Shown here: positions 43,170-52,786 of the stretch, piece after piece
Layout of the letters: each line of letters begins with the position of its first letter
How positions within the stretch are numbered: position 1 is the first letter of the stretch
Notes under the pieces: model-generated
Database searches by the model: none
Told to the model about the DNA's origin: nothing
What the model saw: only the letters and a program-made list of their open reading frames with translations
From: Hyphomicrobiales bacterium
GTDB taxonomy: Bacteria > Pseudomonadota > Alphaproteobacteria > Rhizobiales > Rhizobiaceae
Assembly (NCBI GenBank): GCA_900471485.1
Contig: UCEU01000033.1
Coordinates: forward strand, 1-64,000
DNA: 64,000 nt
Direction of reading: 5' to 3'
Made by a program: the position numbers and the translations under genes

Positions 43170-44204
43170 ATGAACGCTTTTAAACTTACGGTCGCCGCAC
43201 TCGCTGCTTCCGCCGCTTTCGCTGGTGCAGCCGTTGCTCGCGATCAGGTGCAGGTCAGTGGTTCGTCCACGGTTCTGCCTTACGCAAAGATCGTTGCCGA
43301 GACCTTCGGAGAAACCTTCAAGGACTTCAAGACTCCGGTCGTTGAATCCGGCGGCACGGGCGCTGGCCTCAAGGAATTCTGCAAGGGCGTAGGCCCTGAC
43401 ACGATCGACGTTGCCAACGCTTCGCGTCCGATCAACGCCAAGGAACTGGAAGCCTGCAAGGCAGCCGGCGTTACCGACATCCAGGAAGTCAAGATCGGCT
43501 ACGACGGCATCGTCTTCGCAACCGACGCTTCGAACCCGGACGTCGCTTACGAGCCGGCCGACCTCTACAAGGCGCTCGCAGCTCAGGTTGTTGTCGATGG
43601 CAAGCTCGTTGCCAACCCCTACAAGAAGTGGTCTGAAGTCAACCCGAAGCTCCCGGCTGTTGATATCGCTGCTTACATCCCGGGCGAAAAGCACGGCACC
43701 CGCGAAGTGTTCGAACTGAACGTTCTCGCTGCTGGCTGCAAGGACTCCGGCGCGACCGACGTCATCGCCAAGGAAATCGCCGACAAGGCTGCCCAGGCTA
43801 AGGCTTGCATCGCGGTTCGTAAGGATGGCGCTGCTGTCGACATCGACGGCGACTATCCGGAAACGCTGGCACGCATCGCTGCCAACAAGACCGGCGTTGG
43901 TGTATTCGGCCTCTCCTTCTACGAAAACAACGCTGACAAGCTGAAGGTTGCCACCGTAAAGGGCATCGTTCCGAGCCCGGAAACGATCGCTGACGGCACC
44001 TACCCGGTTTCGCGTCCGCTGTTCTTCTACGTCAAGAAGGCTCACCTGGGCGTTATCCCGGGCCTCAAGGAATACGTAAACTTCTTCGTATCCGACCAGA
44101 TGGTTGGCCCTGACAGCCCGCTCGTCGAATACGGCCTGGTTGCAGCTCCGGACGCTGAGCGCGATGCAACGCGCAAGGCTGTCGAAGACGGCAAGACCAT
44201 GTAA
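43170..44204 (+). CDS. pstS: Phosphate-binding periplasmic protein
   Basis: 344 residues, Sec signal (MNAFKLTVAALAASAAFAGAAVA, cut before RDQVQ). VSGSSTVLPYAKIVAETF, ESGGTGAGLKEFC and ANASRPINAKE form the phosphate site of the family; no TGDIATT-type E. coli motifs, so it is the alphaproteobacterial form. GGGAG ahead of the ATG. Codons here are biased to GCT, CGT and AAC, suggesting strong expression. First gene of pstSCAB-phoU-phoB. Confidence 0.95.
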   Translation: MNAFKLTVAALAASAAFAGAAVARDQVQVSGSSTVLPYAKIVAETFGETFKDFKTPVVESGGTGAGLKEFCKGVGPDTIDVANASRPINAKELEACKAAGVTDIQEVKIGYDGIVFATDASNPDVAYEPADLYKALAAQVVVDGKLVANPYKKWSEVNPKLPAVDIAAYIPGEKHGTREVFELNVLAAGCKDSGATDVIAKEIADKAAQAKACIAVRKDGAAVDIDGDYPETLARIAANKTGVGVFGLSFYENNADKLKVATVKGIVPSPETIADGTYPVSRPLFFYVKKAHLGVIPGLKEYVNFFVSDQMVGPDSPLVEYGLVAAPDAERDATRKAVEDGKTM

Positions 44205-44212
44205 TCGAACTT

Positions 44213-44242
44213 TGCCGGCGCGGTCCAAAAGGTCGCGCCGGC
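44213..44242. terminator. Intra-operon hairpin between pstS and pstC
   Basis: TGCCGGCGCG (44213-44222) pairs with CGCGCCGGCA (44233-44242). The T content after it is low (TTGCCTTTG), so partial termination or mRNA end protection is likelier than full stop. The remaining bases to 44371 hold no gene. Confidence 0.65.
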
Positions 44243-44371
44243 ATTGCCTTTGTTGCTCTATGGGAGCGGCGAAGTTGAACGACTCCATGATTGGAGGCGG
44301 AAATCTGGCGACCGAAATTTGATGGTTTGCCGTTTCGCTTTTTGGGGCCAAGGGCCTGGGGACCTTAACGA

Positions 44372-45853
44372 ATGAGTACATCCGTCTTACTCTTGTGCCT
44401 CGTCGTGTTGGGCGCCGTTGCCTTCGTGGCAGCGCGCAGCCGCGCGACAGCGCTTTCCGGTGGCAAGTCCTCGGCACTGCATTCCCGGCCTGGCTACTAC
44501 GGAGCCTATGCCGCGATCTGGGCCATTCTGCCGGCGCTGATTGTTCTTTGCGCCTGGCTCTCCATCGCTCCCTCGATTATCGAATCCTCGGTACGCGGCG
44601 CTTTCCCTGACGACGTCAAGGCGCAGTCGGAAGCCCAGCAGAACCTCAGCTACGGCATGGTCAGCGCCATCGCCCGCGGCCTGCCGCTCTTGACGGCGGA
44701 AGATGCTGCCACTGGTGTCAGCGATCCGGCCGGCCTCCAGGCGAAGCTCGCCGCCAAGGGTGTTCCGCTCGCCGGCGAGCCTCAACCCTACATGATCGAA
44801 GGCGCGCAGAAGCTGAACGCCGAAAGCGGCGTCAGCCGTCTGATCATGACCCTCGTGGTCCTCGTGTTGGCTGTTGGCGGTGGTTTCTACGCGCTTCGCG
44901 AAGTCGCCCCGCGTTTCCGTGCCCGTAACCGTGTCGAGCGCGTCATGCTCTGGGGTCTGTTGCTCGCATCCTCGATCGCGATCCTCACCACCATCGGCAT
45001 CGTCATGTCGATGCTGACGGAAGCCGCGCACTTCTTCGCCGAAGTTCCCGCCGCCGACTTCTTCTTCGGCACTGTCTGGGATCCGCGCTTTGCCGGCGCC
45101 GGCAGCTCGTCCTTCGGCCAGTTCGGTCTCATCCCGCTGCTGCTCGGCACGCTCTACATCGGCTTCGTCGCCATGCTGGTCGCCGTTCCGGTTGGTCTCT
45201 TCGCGGCCATCTACATGGCGGAATACGCGGCTCCCAAGGTTCGCGGCATCGCCAAGCCGCTGCTCGAAGTCCTGGCCGGTATCCCGACCATCGTCTACGG
45301 CTTCTTCGCCCTCGTCACCGTCGGCCCCTTCCTGCGCGACCTCTCGTCCCAGGTGAACGGCCTTCTGACCGGCGATTACAGCAACTTCATCCAGGCGCAG
45401 AGCGTTCTGACCGCCGGTATCGTCATGGGCATCATGCTGATCCCATACGTGTCCTCGCTGTCCGACGACATCATCACCGCCGTGCCGCGCGCCCTGCGTG
45501 ACGGTTCGCTCGGCCTCGGCGCCACGCGTTCGGAAACGATCAAGAAGGTCGTTCTCCCCGCCGCCCTGCCGGGTATCGTCGGCGCTCTCCTGATGACCGC
45601 TTCGCGCGCCATCGGCGAGACCATGATCGTCGTGCTTGCGGCCGGTGTCGCAGCCCGTATCCAGATCAACCCCTTCGAGCCGATGACGACGGTGACGGTC
45701 AAGATCGTCAACCAGCTGACGGGTGACCTTGAGTTCACCTCGCCGCAGACGCTGGTTGCCTTCGCGCTTGGCATCACGCTGTTCTTCATCACGCTTTGCC
45801 TTAACATCTACGCACTCTTCATTGTGCGCAAATACCGGGAGCAGTACGAATGA
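44372..45853 (+). CDS. pstC: Phosphate ABC transporter permease PstC
   Basis: 493 residues, longer than E. coli PstC (319) because of an N-terminal two-helix extension with a periplasmic loop of about 90 residues, usual in rhizobia. The transport domain begins near LYIGFVAMLVAVPVGLFAAIYMAEYA and includes the EAA loop DGSLGLGATRSETIKKVVLPAALPGIVGALL. Start preceded by GGGGACC. Overlaps pstA by ATGA. Confidence 0.93.
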   Translation: MSTSVLLLCLVVLGAVAFVAARSRATALSGGKSSALHSRPGYYGAYAAIWAILPALIVLCAWLSIAPSIIESSVRGAFPDDVKAQSEAQQNLSYGMVSAIARGLPLLTAEDAATGVSDPAGLQAKLAAKGVPLAGEPQPYMIEGAQKLNAESGVSRLIMTLVVLVLAVGGGFYALREVAPRFRARNRVERVMLWGLLLASSIAILTTIGIVMSMLTEAAHFFAEVPAADFFFGTVWDPRFAGAGSSSFGQFGLIPLLLGTLYIGFVAMLVAVPVGLFAAIYMAEYAAPKVRGIAKPLLEVLAGIPTIVYGFFALVTVGPFLRDLSSQVNGLLTGDYSNFIQAQSVLTAGIVMGIMLIPYVSSLSDDIITAVPRALRDGSLGLGATRSETIKKVVLPAALPGIVGALLMTASRAIGETMIVVLAAGVAARIQINPFEPMTTVTVKIVNQLTGDLEFTSPQTLVAFALGITLFFITLCLNIYALFIVRKYREQYE

Positions 45854-47172
45854 CGGACGTTGTTTCCTCCGGACAGGGCGTCGTCGTCTCCAAGGCGCCG
45901 GCCCGCCGCGACATCGGCATCAAGCGTCGTTACGCTGCCGAGCGCCGCTTCCAGGCTTATGGCATCGCTGCCATCTCCTTCGGTCTGATCTTCCTCGCGA
46001 TCCTGCTGACCACGGTCATTCGCCAGGGCTATACGGCCTTCGCGCAGACCGCGATCACGCTCCCCATCGAGTTCTCCGAAAAGGTTCTCGACCCGAACAA
46101 CAAGCGTGCCGCCGATCCGTCGGTGCTGATCGCCGCCAACTATCCGGTGCTCATCCGCGACGCCATGGTCAAGACGCTCGGCATCAACGCCCAGAGCCGT
46201 CCTGAAGTCCGTGACGCCACCGCGATGATCTCCAAGGGCGCCCCGATCGTGCTCCGCGACATGGTCGTCGCCGACCCGTCGCTCATCGGCAAGACGGTGA
46301 ACGTCACGCTGCTCGCCGACGCCAACGTCGACTCCGCCAACAAGGGCCAGATCGATCTGACCGTCGACGAGAAGAACCGTAAGGTCAACGACCGCCAGGT
46401 CGGCTGGATGCAGCAGCTTACCGCCAGCGGCACGCTCCACAAGCAGTTCAACACCGGTCTCTTCGTCAACGGCAACTCCAGCCGTCCTGAGGCAGCAGGT
46501 CTCGGCGTCGCCCTGATCGGTTCGCTCTACTTGATGCTGATCGTTCTTGCCCTGTCGCTGCCGATCGGCGTCGCCGCTTCGATCTACCTCGAAGAGTTCG
46601 CGCCGAAGAACAGGCTGACCGACCTGATCGAGGTCAACATCAACAACCTCGCGGCCGTTCCCTCGATCGTCTACGGTCTGCTCGGTCTCGCCGTCTTCAT
46701 CAACTTCGCAGGCCTGCCGCGCTCCGCGTCGCTGGTCGGCGGCCTGGTGCTGACGCTGATGACGCTGCCGACGATCATCATCGCTACCCGTGCGGCACTG
46801 CGCGCCGTGCCCCCTTCGATCCGCGCCGCAGCCCTCGGCCTCGGAGCCTCGAAGATGCAGATGGTGTTCCACCACGTCCTGCCGCTGGCAATGCCTGGCA
46901 TCCTGACCGGCACCATCATTGGTCTGGCGCACGCGCTTGGTGAAACCGCGCCGCTGCTCCTGATCGGCATGGTCGCCTTCGTCGCCAATGCGCCTGCCAC
47001 CCCGATGGATCCCTCCACGGCTTTGCCGGTGCAGGTTTACATGTGGGCAAACGAAGCCGAACGCGCCTTTGTCGAGCGCACGTCCGGCGCCATCATCGTC
47101 CTGCTCCTGTTCCTGATCGTCATGAACCTCGGAGCCATCCTCTTGCGTCGTCGCTTTGAGCGCCGCTGGTAA
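45850..47172 (+). CDS. pstA: Phosphate ABC transporter permease PstA
   Basis: 440 residues; carries an N-terminal extension with a large periplasmic region (about residues 60-210) absent from E. coli PstA (296). Transport domain: YLMLIVLALSLPIGVAASIYLEEFAPKN and EAA loop IRAAALGLGASKMQMVFHHVLPLAMPGILTG. Pairs with PstC in the inner membrane. Translationally coupled to pstC. Confidence 0.93.
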   Translation: MTDVVSSGQGVVVSKAPARRDIGIKRRYAAERRFQAYGIAAISFGLIFLAILLTTVIRQGYTAFAQTAITLPIEFSEKVLDPNNKRAADPSVLIAANYPVLIRDAMVKTLGINAQSRPEVRDATAMISKGAPIVLRDMVVADPSLIGKTVNVTLLADANVDSANKGQIDLTVDEKNRKVNDRQVGWMQQLTASGTLHKQFNTGLFVNGNSSRPEAAGLGVALIGSLYLMLIVLALSLPIGVAASIYLEEFAPKNRLTDLIEVNINNLAAVPSIVYGLLGLAVFINFAGLPRSASLVGGLVLTLMTLPTIIIATRAALRAVPPSIRAAALGLGASKMQMVFHHVLPLAMPGILTGTIIGLAHALGETAPLLLIGMVAFVANAPATPMDPSTALPVQVYMWANEAERAFVERTSGAIIVLLLFLIVMNLGAILLRRRFERRW

Positions 47173-47186
47173 ACGGAGTAAACATC

Positions 47187-48002
<816 letters not shown>

Positions 48003-48045
48003 TCTCCGACACCGGTAAACCTCAGGACATTCAAGGATAAGCCCC

Positions 48046-48759
48046 ATGGCATCGACACATATCTATTCCGCCTATGACGACGATCTCAAGTTCCTGACCC
48101 GCCGTATCTCGGAGATGGGTGGCCTTGCCGAGCAGATGGTTTCGGACGCCGTCCGTGCCCTTGTCAACGGCGACACCTCGCTTGCCCAGAAGGTCATCTC
48201 CGACGACGTGATCCTCGACAACGCCGAGCGTGAAGTTGGCGAAAAGGCGATCATCACGATCGCCCGCCGCCAGCCGATGGCTGCCGACCTGCGCGAGATC
48301 ATGGGTTCGATCCGTATCGCCGCCGATCTCGAGCGCGTCGGCGATCTCGGCAAGAACACCGCAAAGCGCGTCATCGCCGTGCAGAGCACCGGCGTTCCGC
48401 GCAAGCTCGCTCGCGGTCTCGAACACCTCGCGGAACTGGCGCTCGTCCAGCTCAAGGAGGTGCTCGACGTCTACACCAGCCGCGTTGCCGACAAAGCGAA
48501 GTCGATCCGCGAACGCGACGAGGAAATCGACGCGATGTACACCTCGCTGTTCCGCGAGATGCTGACCTACATGATGGAAGATCCGCGCAACATCACCAGC
48601 TGCACGCATCTCCTCTTCTGCGCCAAGAACATCGAGCGCATCGGCGACCACGCCACCAACATCGCCGAGACCATCTACTACATGGCAACCGGTGCCCAGC
48701 CGGAAGGCGAGCGTCCGAAGGACGACACCGCCAACACCGTCGGCGCGGTCACGGAATAA
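48046..48759 (+). CDS. phoU: Phosphate signalling protein PhoU
   Basis: 237 residues, two repeats of a three-helix bundle, each with a metal-binding-type E/D motif: ADLREIMGSIRIAADLERVGDLGKNTAKR and CTHLLFCAKNIERIGDHATNIAETIYYM. Negative regulator linking Pst to PhoR. AAGGATAA lies ahead of the ATG. 43 bases after pstB. Confidence 0.96.
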   Translation: MASTHIYSAYDDDLKFLTRRISEMGGLAEQMVSDAVRALVNGDTSLAQKVISDDVILDNAEREVGEKAIITIARRQPMAADLREIMGSIRIAADLERVGDLGKNTAKRVIAVQSTGVPRKLARGLEHLAELALVQLKEVLDVYTSRVADKAKSIRERDEEIDAMYTSLFREMLTYMMEDPRNITSCTHLLFCAKNIERIGDHATNIAETIYYMATGAQPEGERPKDDTANTVGAVTE

Positions 48760-48795
48760 GCGTTCCGGACCCACGCCCCCAGGAGACCGAGACGA

Positions 48796-49479
48796 ATGAT
48801 CCCAAGAGTAGCCGTCGTTGAAGACGAAGAAGCACTGAGCGTGCTTCTTCGCTATAACCTCGAAGCCGAAGGTTTCGAAGTGGACACCATCCTGCGTGGT
48901 GACGAAGCCGAGATCCGGCTGCAGGAGCGCACGCCCGATCTGCTCATCCTCGACTGGATGTTGCCGGGCGTATCCGGCATCGAGCTTTGCCGTCGCCTGC
49001 GCATGCGCCCGGAAACGGAACGCCTGCCGATCATCATGCTGACGGCGCGTGGCGAGGAAAGCGAACGCGTTCGCGGCCTGTCGACCGGCGCCGACGACTA
49101 TGTCGTCAAGCCGTTCTCGACGCCCGAGCTTGTCGCCCGCGTCAAGGCGATGCTGCGCCGCGCCAAGCCGGAAGTGCTGTCGTCGCTGCTGAAGTGCGGC
49201 GATATCGAACTCGACCGCGAGACGCACCGCGTCCATCGCAAGAGCCGCGAAGTCCGCCTCGGACCGACCGAGTTCCGCCTGCTGGAGTTCCTGATGGCCT
49301 CGCCAGGCCGCGTCTTCTCGCGCTCGCAGCTGCTGGATGGCGTCTGGGGTCACGACATCTATGTCGATGAACGCACCGTAGACGTCCATGTCGGTCGCCT
49401 GCGCAAGGCGCTCAACTTCTCCAACATGCAGGATGTTATCCGCACCGTTCGCGGCGCCGGCTACTCCATGGAAGCCTAA
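48796..49479 (+). CDS. phoB: Phosphate regulon response regulator PhoB
   Basis: 227 residues, OmpR/PhoB family. Receiver domain with acidic pocket VVEDEEAL, phosphorylation site D53 in LLILDWMLPGVSG, switch residue in IIMLTARGEE and lysine in DDYVVKPFS. DNA-binding wing: LGPTEFRLLEFLMASPGRVFSRSQLLDGVWGHDIYVDERTVDVHVGRLRKAL. AGGAG ahead of the ATG. Last gene of the operon; its terminator follows. Confidence 0.96.
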   Translation: MIPRVAVVEDEEALSVLLRYNLEAEGFEVDTILRGDEAEIRLQERTPDLLILDWMLPGVSGIELCRRLRMRPETERLPIIMLTARGEESERVRGLSTGADDYVVKPFSTPELVARVKAMLRRAKPEVLSSLLKCGDIELDRETHRVHRKSREVRLGPTEFRLLEFLMASPGRVFSRSQLLDGVWGHDIYVDERTVDVHVGRLRKALNFSNMQDVIRTVRGAGYSMEA

Positions 49480-49506
49480 GACGCTTCCTTTCAGTCTGAT
49501 GAAACG

Positions 49507-49534
49507 AAAAACGGGCCCGCGAAGGCCCGTTTTC
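49507..49534. terminator. Bidirectional terminator between phoB and gcrA
   Basis: AAAAACGGGCC and GGCCCGTTTTC enclose the loop CGCGAA (stem ACGGGCC 49511-49517 with GGCCCGT 49524-49530), with A/T runs on both sides. Confidence 0.88.
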
Positions 49535-49560
49535 TTTTGTTTCTTATCCGGCTTGCCGGG

Positions 49561-50106
49561 TCATGCGACCCGGTTGGCGGCCTTGCGGCGCTCGTTGACC
49601 GGCTGGTAGGCCATGCGCTGGTGGTAGGTGCAGTATGGCGAATTGTCGGGGGACTCGCAGCCGCAGAAGTGGAAATCATCCGTCAGCGGATCACCGACCG
49701 GCCACTTGCAGGTGCGCTCGGTCAGCTCCGTCAGGCCGAGGCGACGGGAGATCGGAACGACGACGTTGGCTGCCGGACGGTAACGGACTTCCTCGATCGC
49801 ATCGATGTCCATGTCTTCCTTCAGCAGCGCCGAACCCTGCTGGCGGGCAACCGTGCGGGTCGCCGAAATGCGCGAGGCGTTGAAGCTGTTTGTGGCGCGC
49901 GGAGCAGCCGTTGCCGGACGCTTCGGGGCGCGGGTCGCCGTGGACGTGCCGCCTGCCTTCGCTCGGCCGGGCAGGTTCAGACGGTGGACCTTGCCGATAA
50001 CGGCGTTACGGCTTACACCGCCAAGTTGCGCCGCAATCTGGCTGGCGCTCAGGCCTTCGGCCCAAAGCTTCTTCAGTCTTTCAACGCGCTCATCTGTCCA
50101 GTTCAT
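49561..50106 (-). CDS. gcrA: Cell-cycle regulator GcrA
   Basis: 181 residues. The N-terminus MNWTDERVERLKKLWAEGLSASQIAAQLGGVSRNAVIGKVHRLNLPGR is the GcrA DNA-binding domain; the C-terminal part (CKWPVGDPLTDDFHFCGCESPDNSPYCTYHQRMAYQP) is the Cys/His-rich region that contacts sigma-70. In Caulobacter GcrA recruits polymerase to promoters carrying CcrM-methylated GANTC. GGAGACAGGGC precedes the ATG. Its own upstream region is dense in GANTC. Confidence 0.95.
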   Translation of the reverse strand: MNWTDERVERLKKLWAEGLSASQIAAQLGGVSRNAVIGKVHRLNLPGRAKAGGTSTATRAPKRPATAAPRATNSFNASRISATRTVARQQGSALLKEDMDIDAIEEVRYRPAANVVVPISRRLGLTELTERTCKWPVGDPLTDDFHFCGCESPDNSPYCTYHQRMAYQPVNERRKAANRVA

Positions 50107-50141
50107 GCCCTGTCTCCGCCTTATTAGCGTTGGTGTAGGCA

Positions 50142-50499
50142 GAATCCTTCACCCCTGGCGCGGACGTATCCGAACCAAGAAACGCTTGCTCGATTGTGGT
50201 GACTAGTTCCGCCGCATGCAGTCTAGTAATTGAGTTTTAACCTAGAGTGAGGGCGACTCCGTGACAAGAGTCGGTTGAATCCCGACGAATCGATTTCTTG
50301 GTTTTCCCCAACTTGCTGGACGACAGAGTCATTTCTGCAACATTAATTGTTGATAGGTCCAAGCGTCTTGAATGGCGGCTTGACGCATGCTGGAAAACCT
50401 CAGTTTTGTTGACATTGCAGTGCGAAAAGACAATAGTGCTGCTCGCCGCCGAAAGGCGGCATTTTTAATTTCCGGACACCGCTTTTCTTAGCCGGAGTC
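50142..50499. promoter_or_regulatory. GANTC (CcrM) site cluster between gcrA and argD
   Basis: GANTC occurs at 50142, 50255, 50268, 50277, 50287, 50326 and 50495 (first bases). Five fall within 76 bases. GANTC is the CcrM methylation site and the signal read by GcrA, so autoregulation is likely. The 429-base gap (50107-50535) otherwise holds one terminator-like hairpin and no gene. Confidence 0.7.
50408..50467 (+). terminator. Promoter-like element and terminator hairpin in the argD leader
   Basis: GCCGCC (50445-50450), tetraloop GAAA, GGCGGC (50455-50460), then ATTTTTAATTT: a strong rightward terminator 75 bases ahead of the argD start. TTGACA just upstream, with AATAGT 17 bases on, could be a promoter. 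It may be an attenuator of argD or the end of an unrecognised short transcript. Confidence 0.6.
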
Positions 50500-50535
50500 C
50501 GGATCATCGATAGCGCAATGACAGGAGATCGCGCC

Positions 50536-51732
50536 ATGGCTGAAGCCGCGCCGCTTTATGACACCTACTCTCGTGCCCCTCTGCGGTTCGAGCGAGGAGA
50601 GGGCGTGTGGCTGATCACCGAAACCGGCGAGCGATATCTCGATTTCGGCGCGGGCGTTGCCGTCACCTCGGTCGGTCACAGCCATCCGCATGTCATCGGA
50701 GCGCTGAAGGACCAGGCCGATAAGGTCTGGCACCTGTCCAATATCTACGAAATCCCCGGCCAGGAGCGCCTCGCCAGGCGGCTGGCCGACGCAACTTTCG
50801 CGGAAAAGGTGTTCTTCACCAATTCCGGCGCCGAAGCGCTTGAATGCGCGATCAAGACCGCCCGCCGCTATCAGTATTCCAAGGGCCATCCCGAGCGCTT
50901 CCACATCATCACCTTCGAAGGCGCCTTCCACGGCCGCACGCTGGCGACGATCGCCGCCGGTGGTCAGGAGAAGTATCTCGAAGGTTTCGGTCCGAAGGCG
51001 CCGGGTTTTGATCAGGTCCCGTTCGGCGATATCGAAGCCGTGCGCGCCGCGATCACCGACGCGACGGCCGCTATTCTGATCGAGCCGGTGCAGGGCGAAG
51101 GCGGTGTCCGCCCGGCAACCAAGGAGTTCATGAAGGCGCTGCGTCAGATCTGCGACGAGAAGGGCCTGCTGTTGATCCTCGATGAGGTCCAGACCGGCGT
51201 TGGCCGCACCGGCAAGCTCTTCGCGCATGAATGGTCCGGCGTAACACCCAATATCATGGCAGTCGCCAAGGGCATTGGTGGCGGCTTCCCGCTCGGCGCC
51301 TGCCTGGCCACGGCCGAAGCCGCTTCGGGAATGAAGGCCGGAACGCATGGCTCCACCTATGGCGGCAACCCGCTTGCCATGGCTGTCGGCAATGCGGTGC
51401 TCGACGTCATTCTGGAGGAGGGCTTCCTGCAGCACGTCAACGACGTTGCGCTCGTCTTCCGTCAGGGCCTCGCATCGTTGAAGGATCGTTACCCCGATGT
51501 GATGGAGGATATCCGCGGCGAAGGTCTGCTGCTCGGCATCAAGGCAGCCGTCCCTTCGGCCGAGTTGTTGCAGGAGATCCGTGCGGCCAACCTGCTCGCC
51601 ATTCCCGCGGGCGACAACGTCATTCGTCTTCTGCCGCCGCTGGTCGTCACCGCCGACGAAGCCCGCGAGGGTCTCGCCCGCCTCGAGCGCGCCGCCGAGA
51701 GCGTGCGCGCCAAGGCAAAGAAGACGGCTTGA
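50536..51732 (+). CDS. argD: Acetylornithine aminotransferase
   Basis: 398 residues, class III PLP aminotransferase. It makes N-acetylornithine in arginine synthesis and may also act on succinyldiaminopimelate. FGAGVAVTSVGHSHPHV, NSGAEALECAIKTARRY, LILDEVQTGVGRTGKLFA and the PLP-lysine region IMAVAKGIGGGFPLGA are present. ATG 50536 follows AGGAGATCG; an in-frame ATG at 50518 would add six residues and has no site. argF follows after 46 bases. Confidence 0.93.
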   Translation: MAEAAPLYDTYSRAPLRFERGEGVWLITETGERYLDFGAGVAVTSVGHSHPHVIGALKDQADKVWHLSNIYEIPGQERLARRLADATFAEKVFFTNSGAEALECAIKTARRYQYSKGHPERFHIITFEGAFHGRTLATIAAGGQEKYLEGFGPKAPGFDQVPFGDIEAVRAAITDATAAILIEPVQGEGGVRPATKEFMKALRQICDEKGLLLILDEVQTGVGRTGKLFAHEWSGVTPNIMAVAKGIGGGFPLGACLATAEAASGMKAGTHGSTYGGNPLAMAVGNAVLDVILEEGFLQHVNDVALVFRQGLASLKDRYPDVMEDIRGEGLLLGIKAAVPSAELLQEIRAANLLAIPAGDNVIRLLPPLVVTADEAREGLARLERAAESVRAKAKKTA

Positions 51733-51778
51733 ATGGATTGGTGCCCGGCCTCACGGCGGGCGTAACAGGTATAGACAC

Positions 51779-52696
51779 ATGGCTTCCCCCAAACACTTCC
51801 TCGATCTCTCCGCGGTAACCTCCTCGGATCTCCGGCTCATCATGGATGACGCCAAGTCGCGCAAGCAGGCCTTCAAGGCGGGCCAGGGCGACAAGCCGCT
51901 GGCCGGCAAGATGCTGGCGATGATCTTCGAAAAGCCCTCGACCCGCACCCGCGTCTCCTTCGACGTCGGCATGCGCCAGCTCGGCGGCGAGACGCTGTTC
52001 CTCTCCGGCACCGAAATGCAGCTCGGCCGCGCCGAGACGATCGGCGACACCGCCAAGGTTCTGTCGCGCTATGTCGATGCGATCATGATCCGCACCACCG
52101 ATCACGCCCGCATGCTGGAGCTCGCCGAACACGCCACCGTTCCCGTCATCAACGCGCTGACCGACGACACGCACCCCTGCCAGATCATGGCCGATATCAT
52201 GACCTTCGAAGAGCATCGCGGCCCGATCAAGGGCAAGACGATCGCCTGGATGGGTGACGGCAACAATGTGCTGCATTCGCTGGTCGAAGGGGCTGCCCGT
52301 TTCGGCTATCGCATGAACATGGCGGTACCCCTTGGATCGGAGCCGAAGGATCACTATCTGAACTGGGCCCGCAATGAGGGCGCCGAAATCATGCTCAGCC
52401 ATGATGCAGACCGTGCGGTCGCCGGCGCCGATTGCGTGGTGACCGATACCTGGGTCTCCATGAATCAGGAACATCGGGCCAGAGGTCACAACGTCTTCCA
52501 GCCTTATCAGGTCAATTCGGCTTTGATGGCACAGGCCGACAAGGATGCATTGTTCATGCATTGCCTGCCTGCCCATCGTGGTGAGGAAGTAACCGACGAA
52601 GTGATCGACGGTCCGCAATCCGTGGTCTTCGATGAAGCGGAAAACCGCCTTCATGCGCAGAAGTCGATTCTTGCTTGGTGCCTGGGCGCGATCTGA
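51779..52696 (+). CDS. argF: Ornithine carbamoyltransferase
   Basis: 305 residues. Carbamoyl-phosphate loop EKPSTRTRVSFDVGMRQLGG, ornithine-side motifs DDTHPCQIMADI and MHCLPAHRGEEV. It forms citrulline from ornithine and carbamoyl phosphate. Start at ATG 51779 beginning MASPKHFLDLS; only a weak AACAGG precedes it, and coupling to argD is likely. Confidence 0.95.
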   Translation: MASPKHFLDLSAVTSSDLRLIMDDAKSRKQAFKAGQGDKPLAGKMLAMIFEKPSTRTRVSFDVGMRQLGGETLFLSGTEMQLGRAETIGDTAKVLSRYVDAIMIRTTDHARMLELAEHATVPVINALTDDTHPCQIMADIMTFEEHRGPIKGKTIAWMGDGNNVLHSLVEGAARFGYRMNMAVPLGSEPKDHYLNWARNEGAEIMLSHDADRAVAGADCVVTDTWVSMNQEHRARGHNVFQPYQVNSALMAQADKDALFMHCLPAHRGEEVTDEVIDGPQSVVFDEAENRLHAQKSILAWCLGAI

Positions 52697-52786
52697 ACCA
52701 TAATGGGCGCCACGATCGGCCGAAAGGGCCTGTGGCCGCGGAGCTGCGAACACGCTTGTTCGCGGCTCTCAGACTAGGAGAAGACC

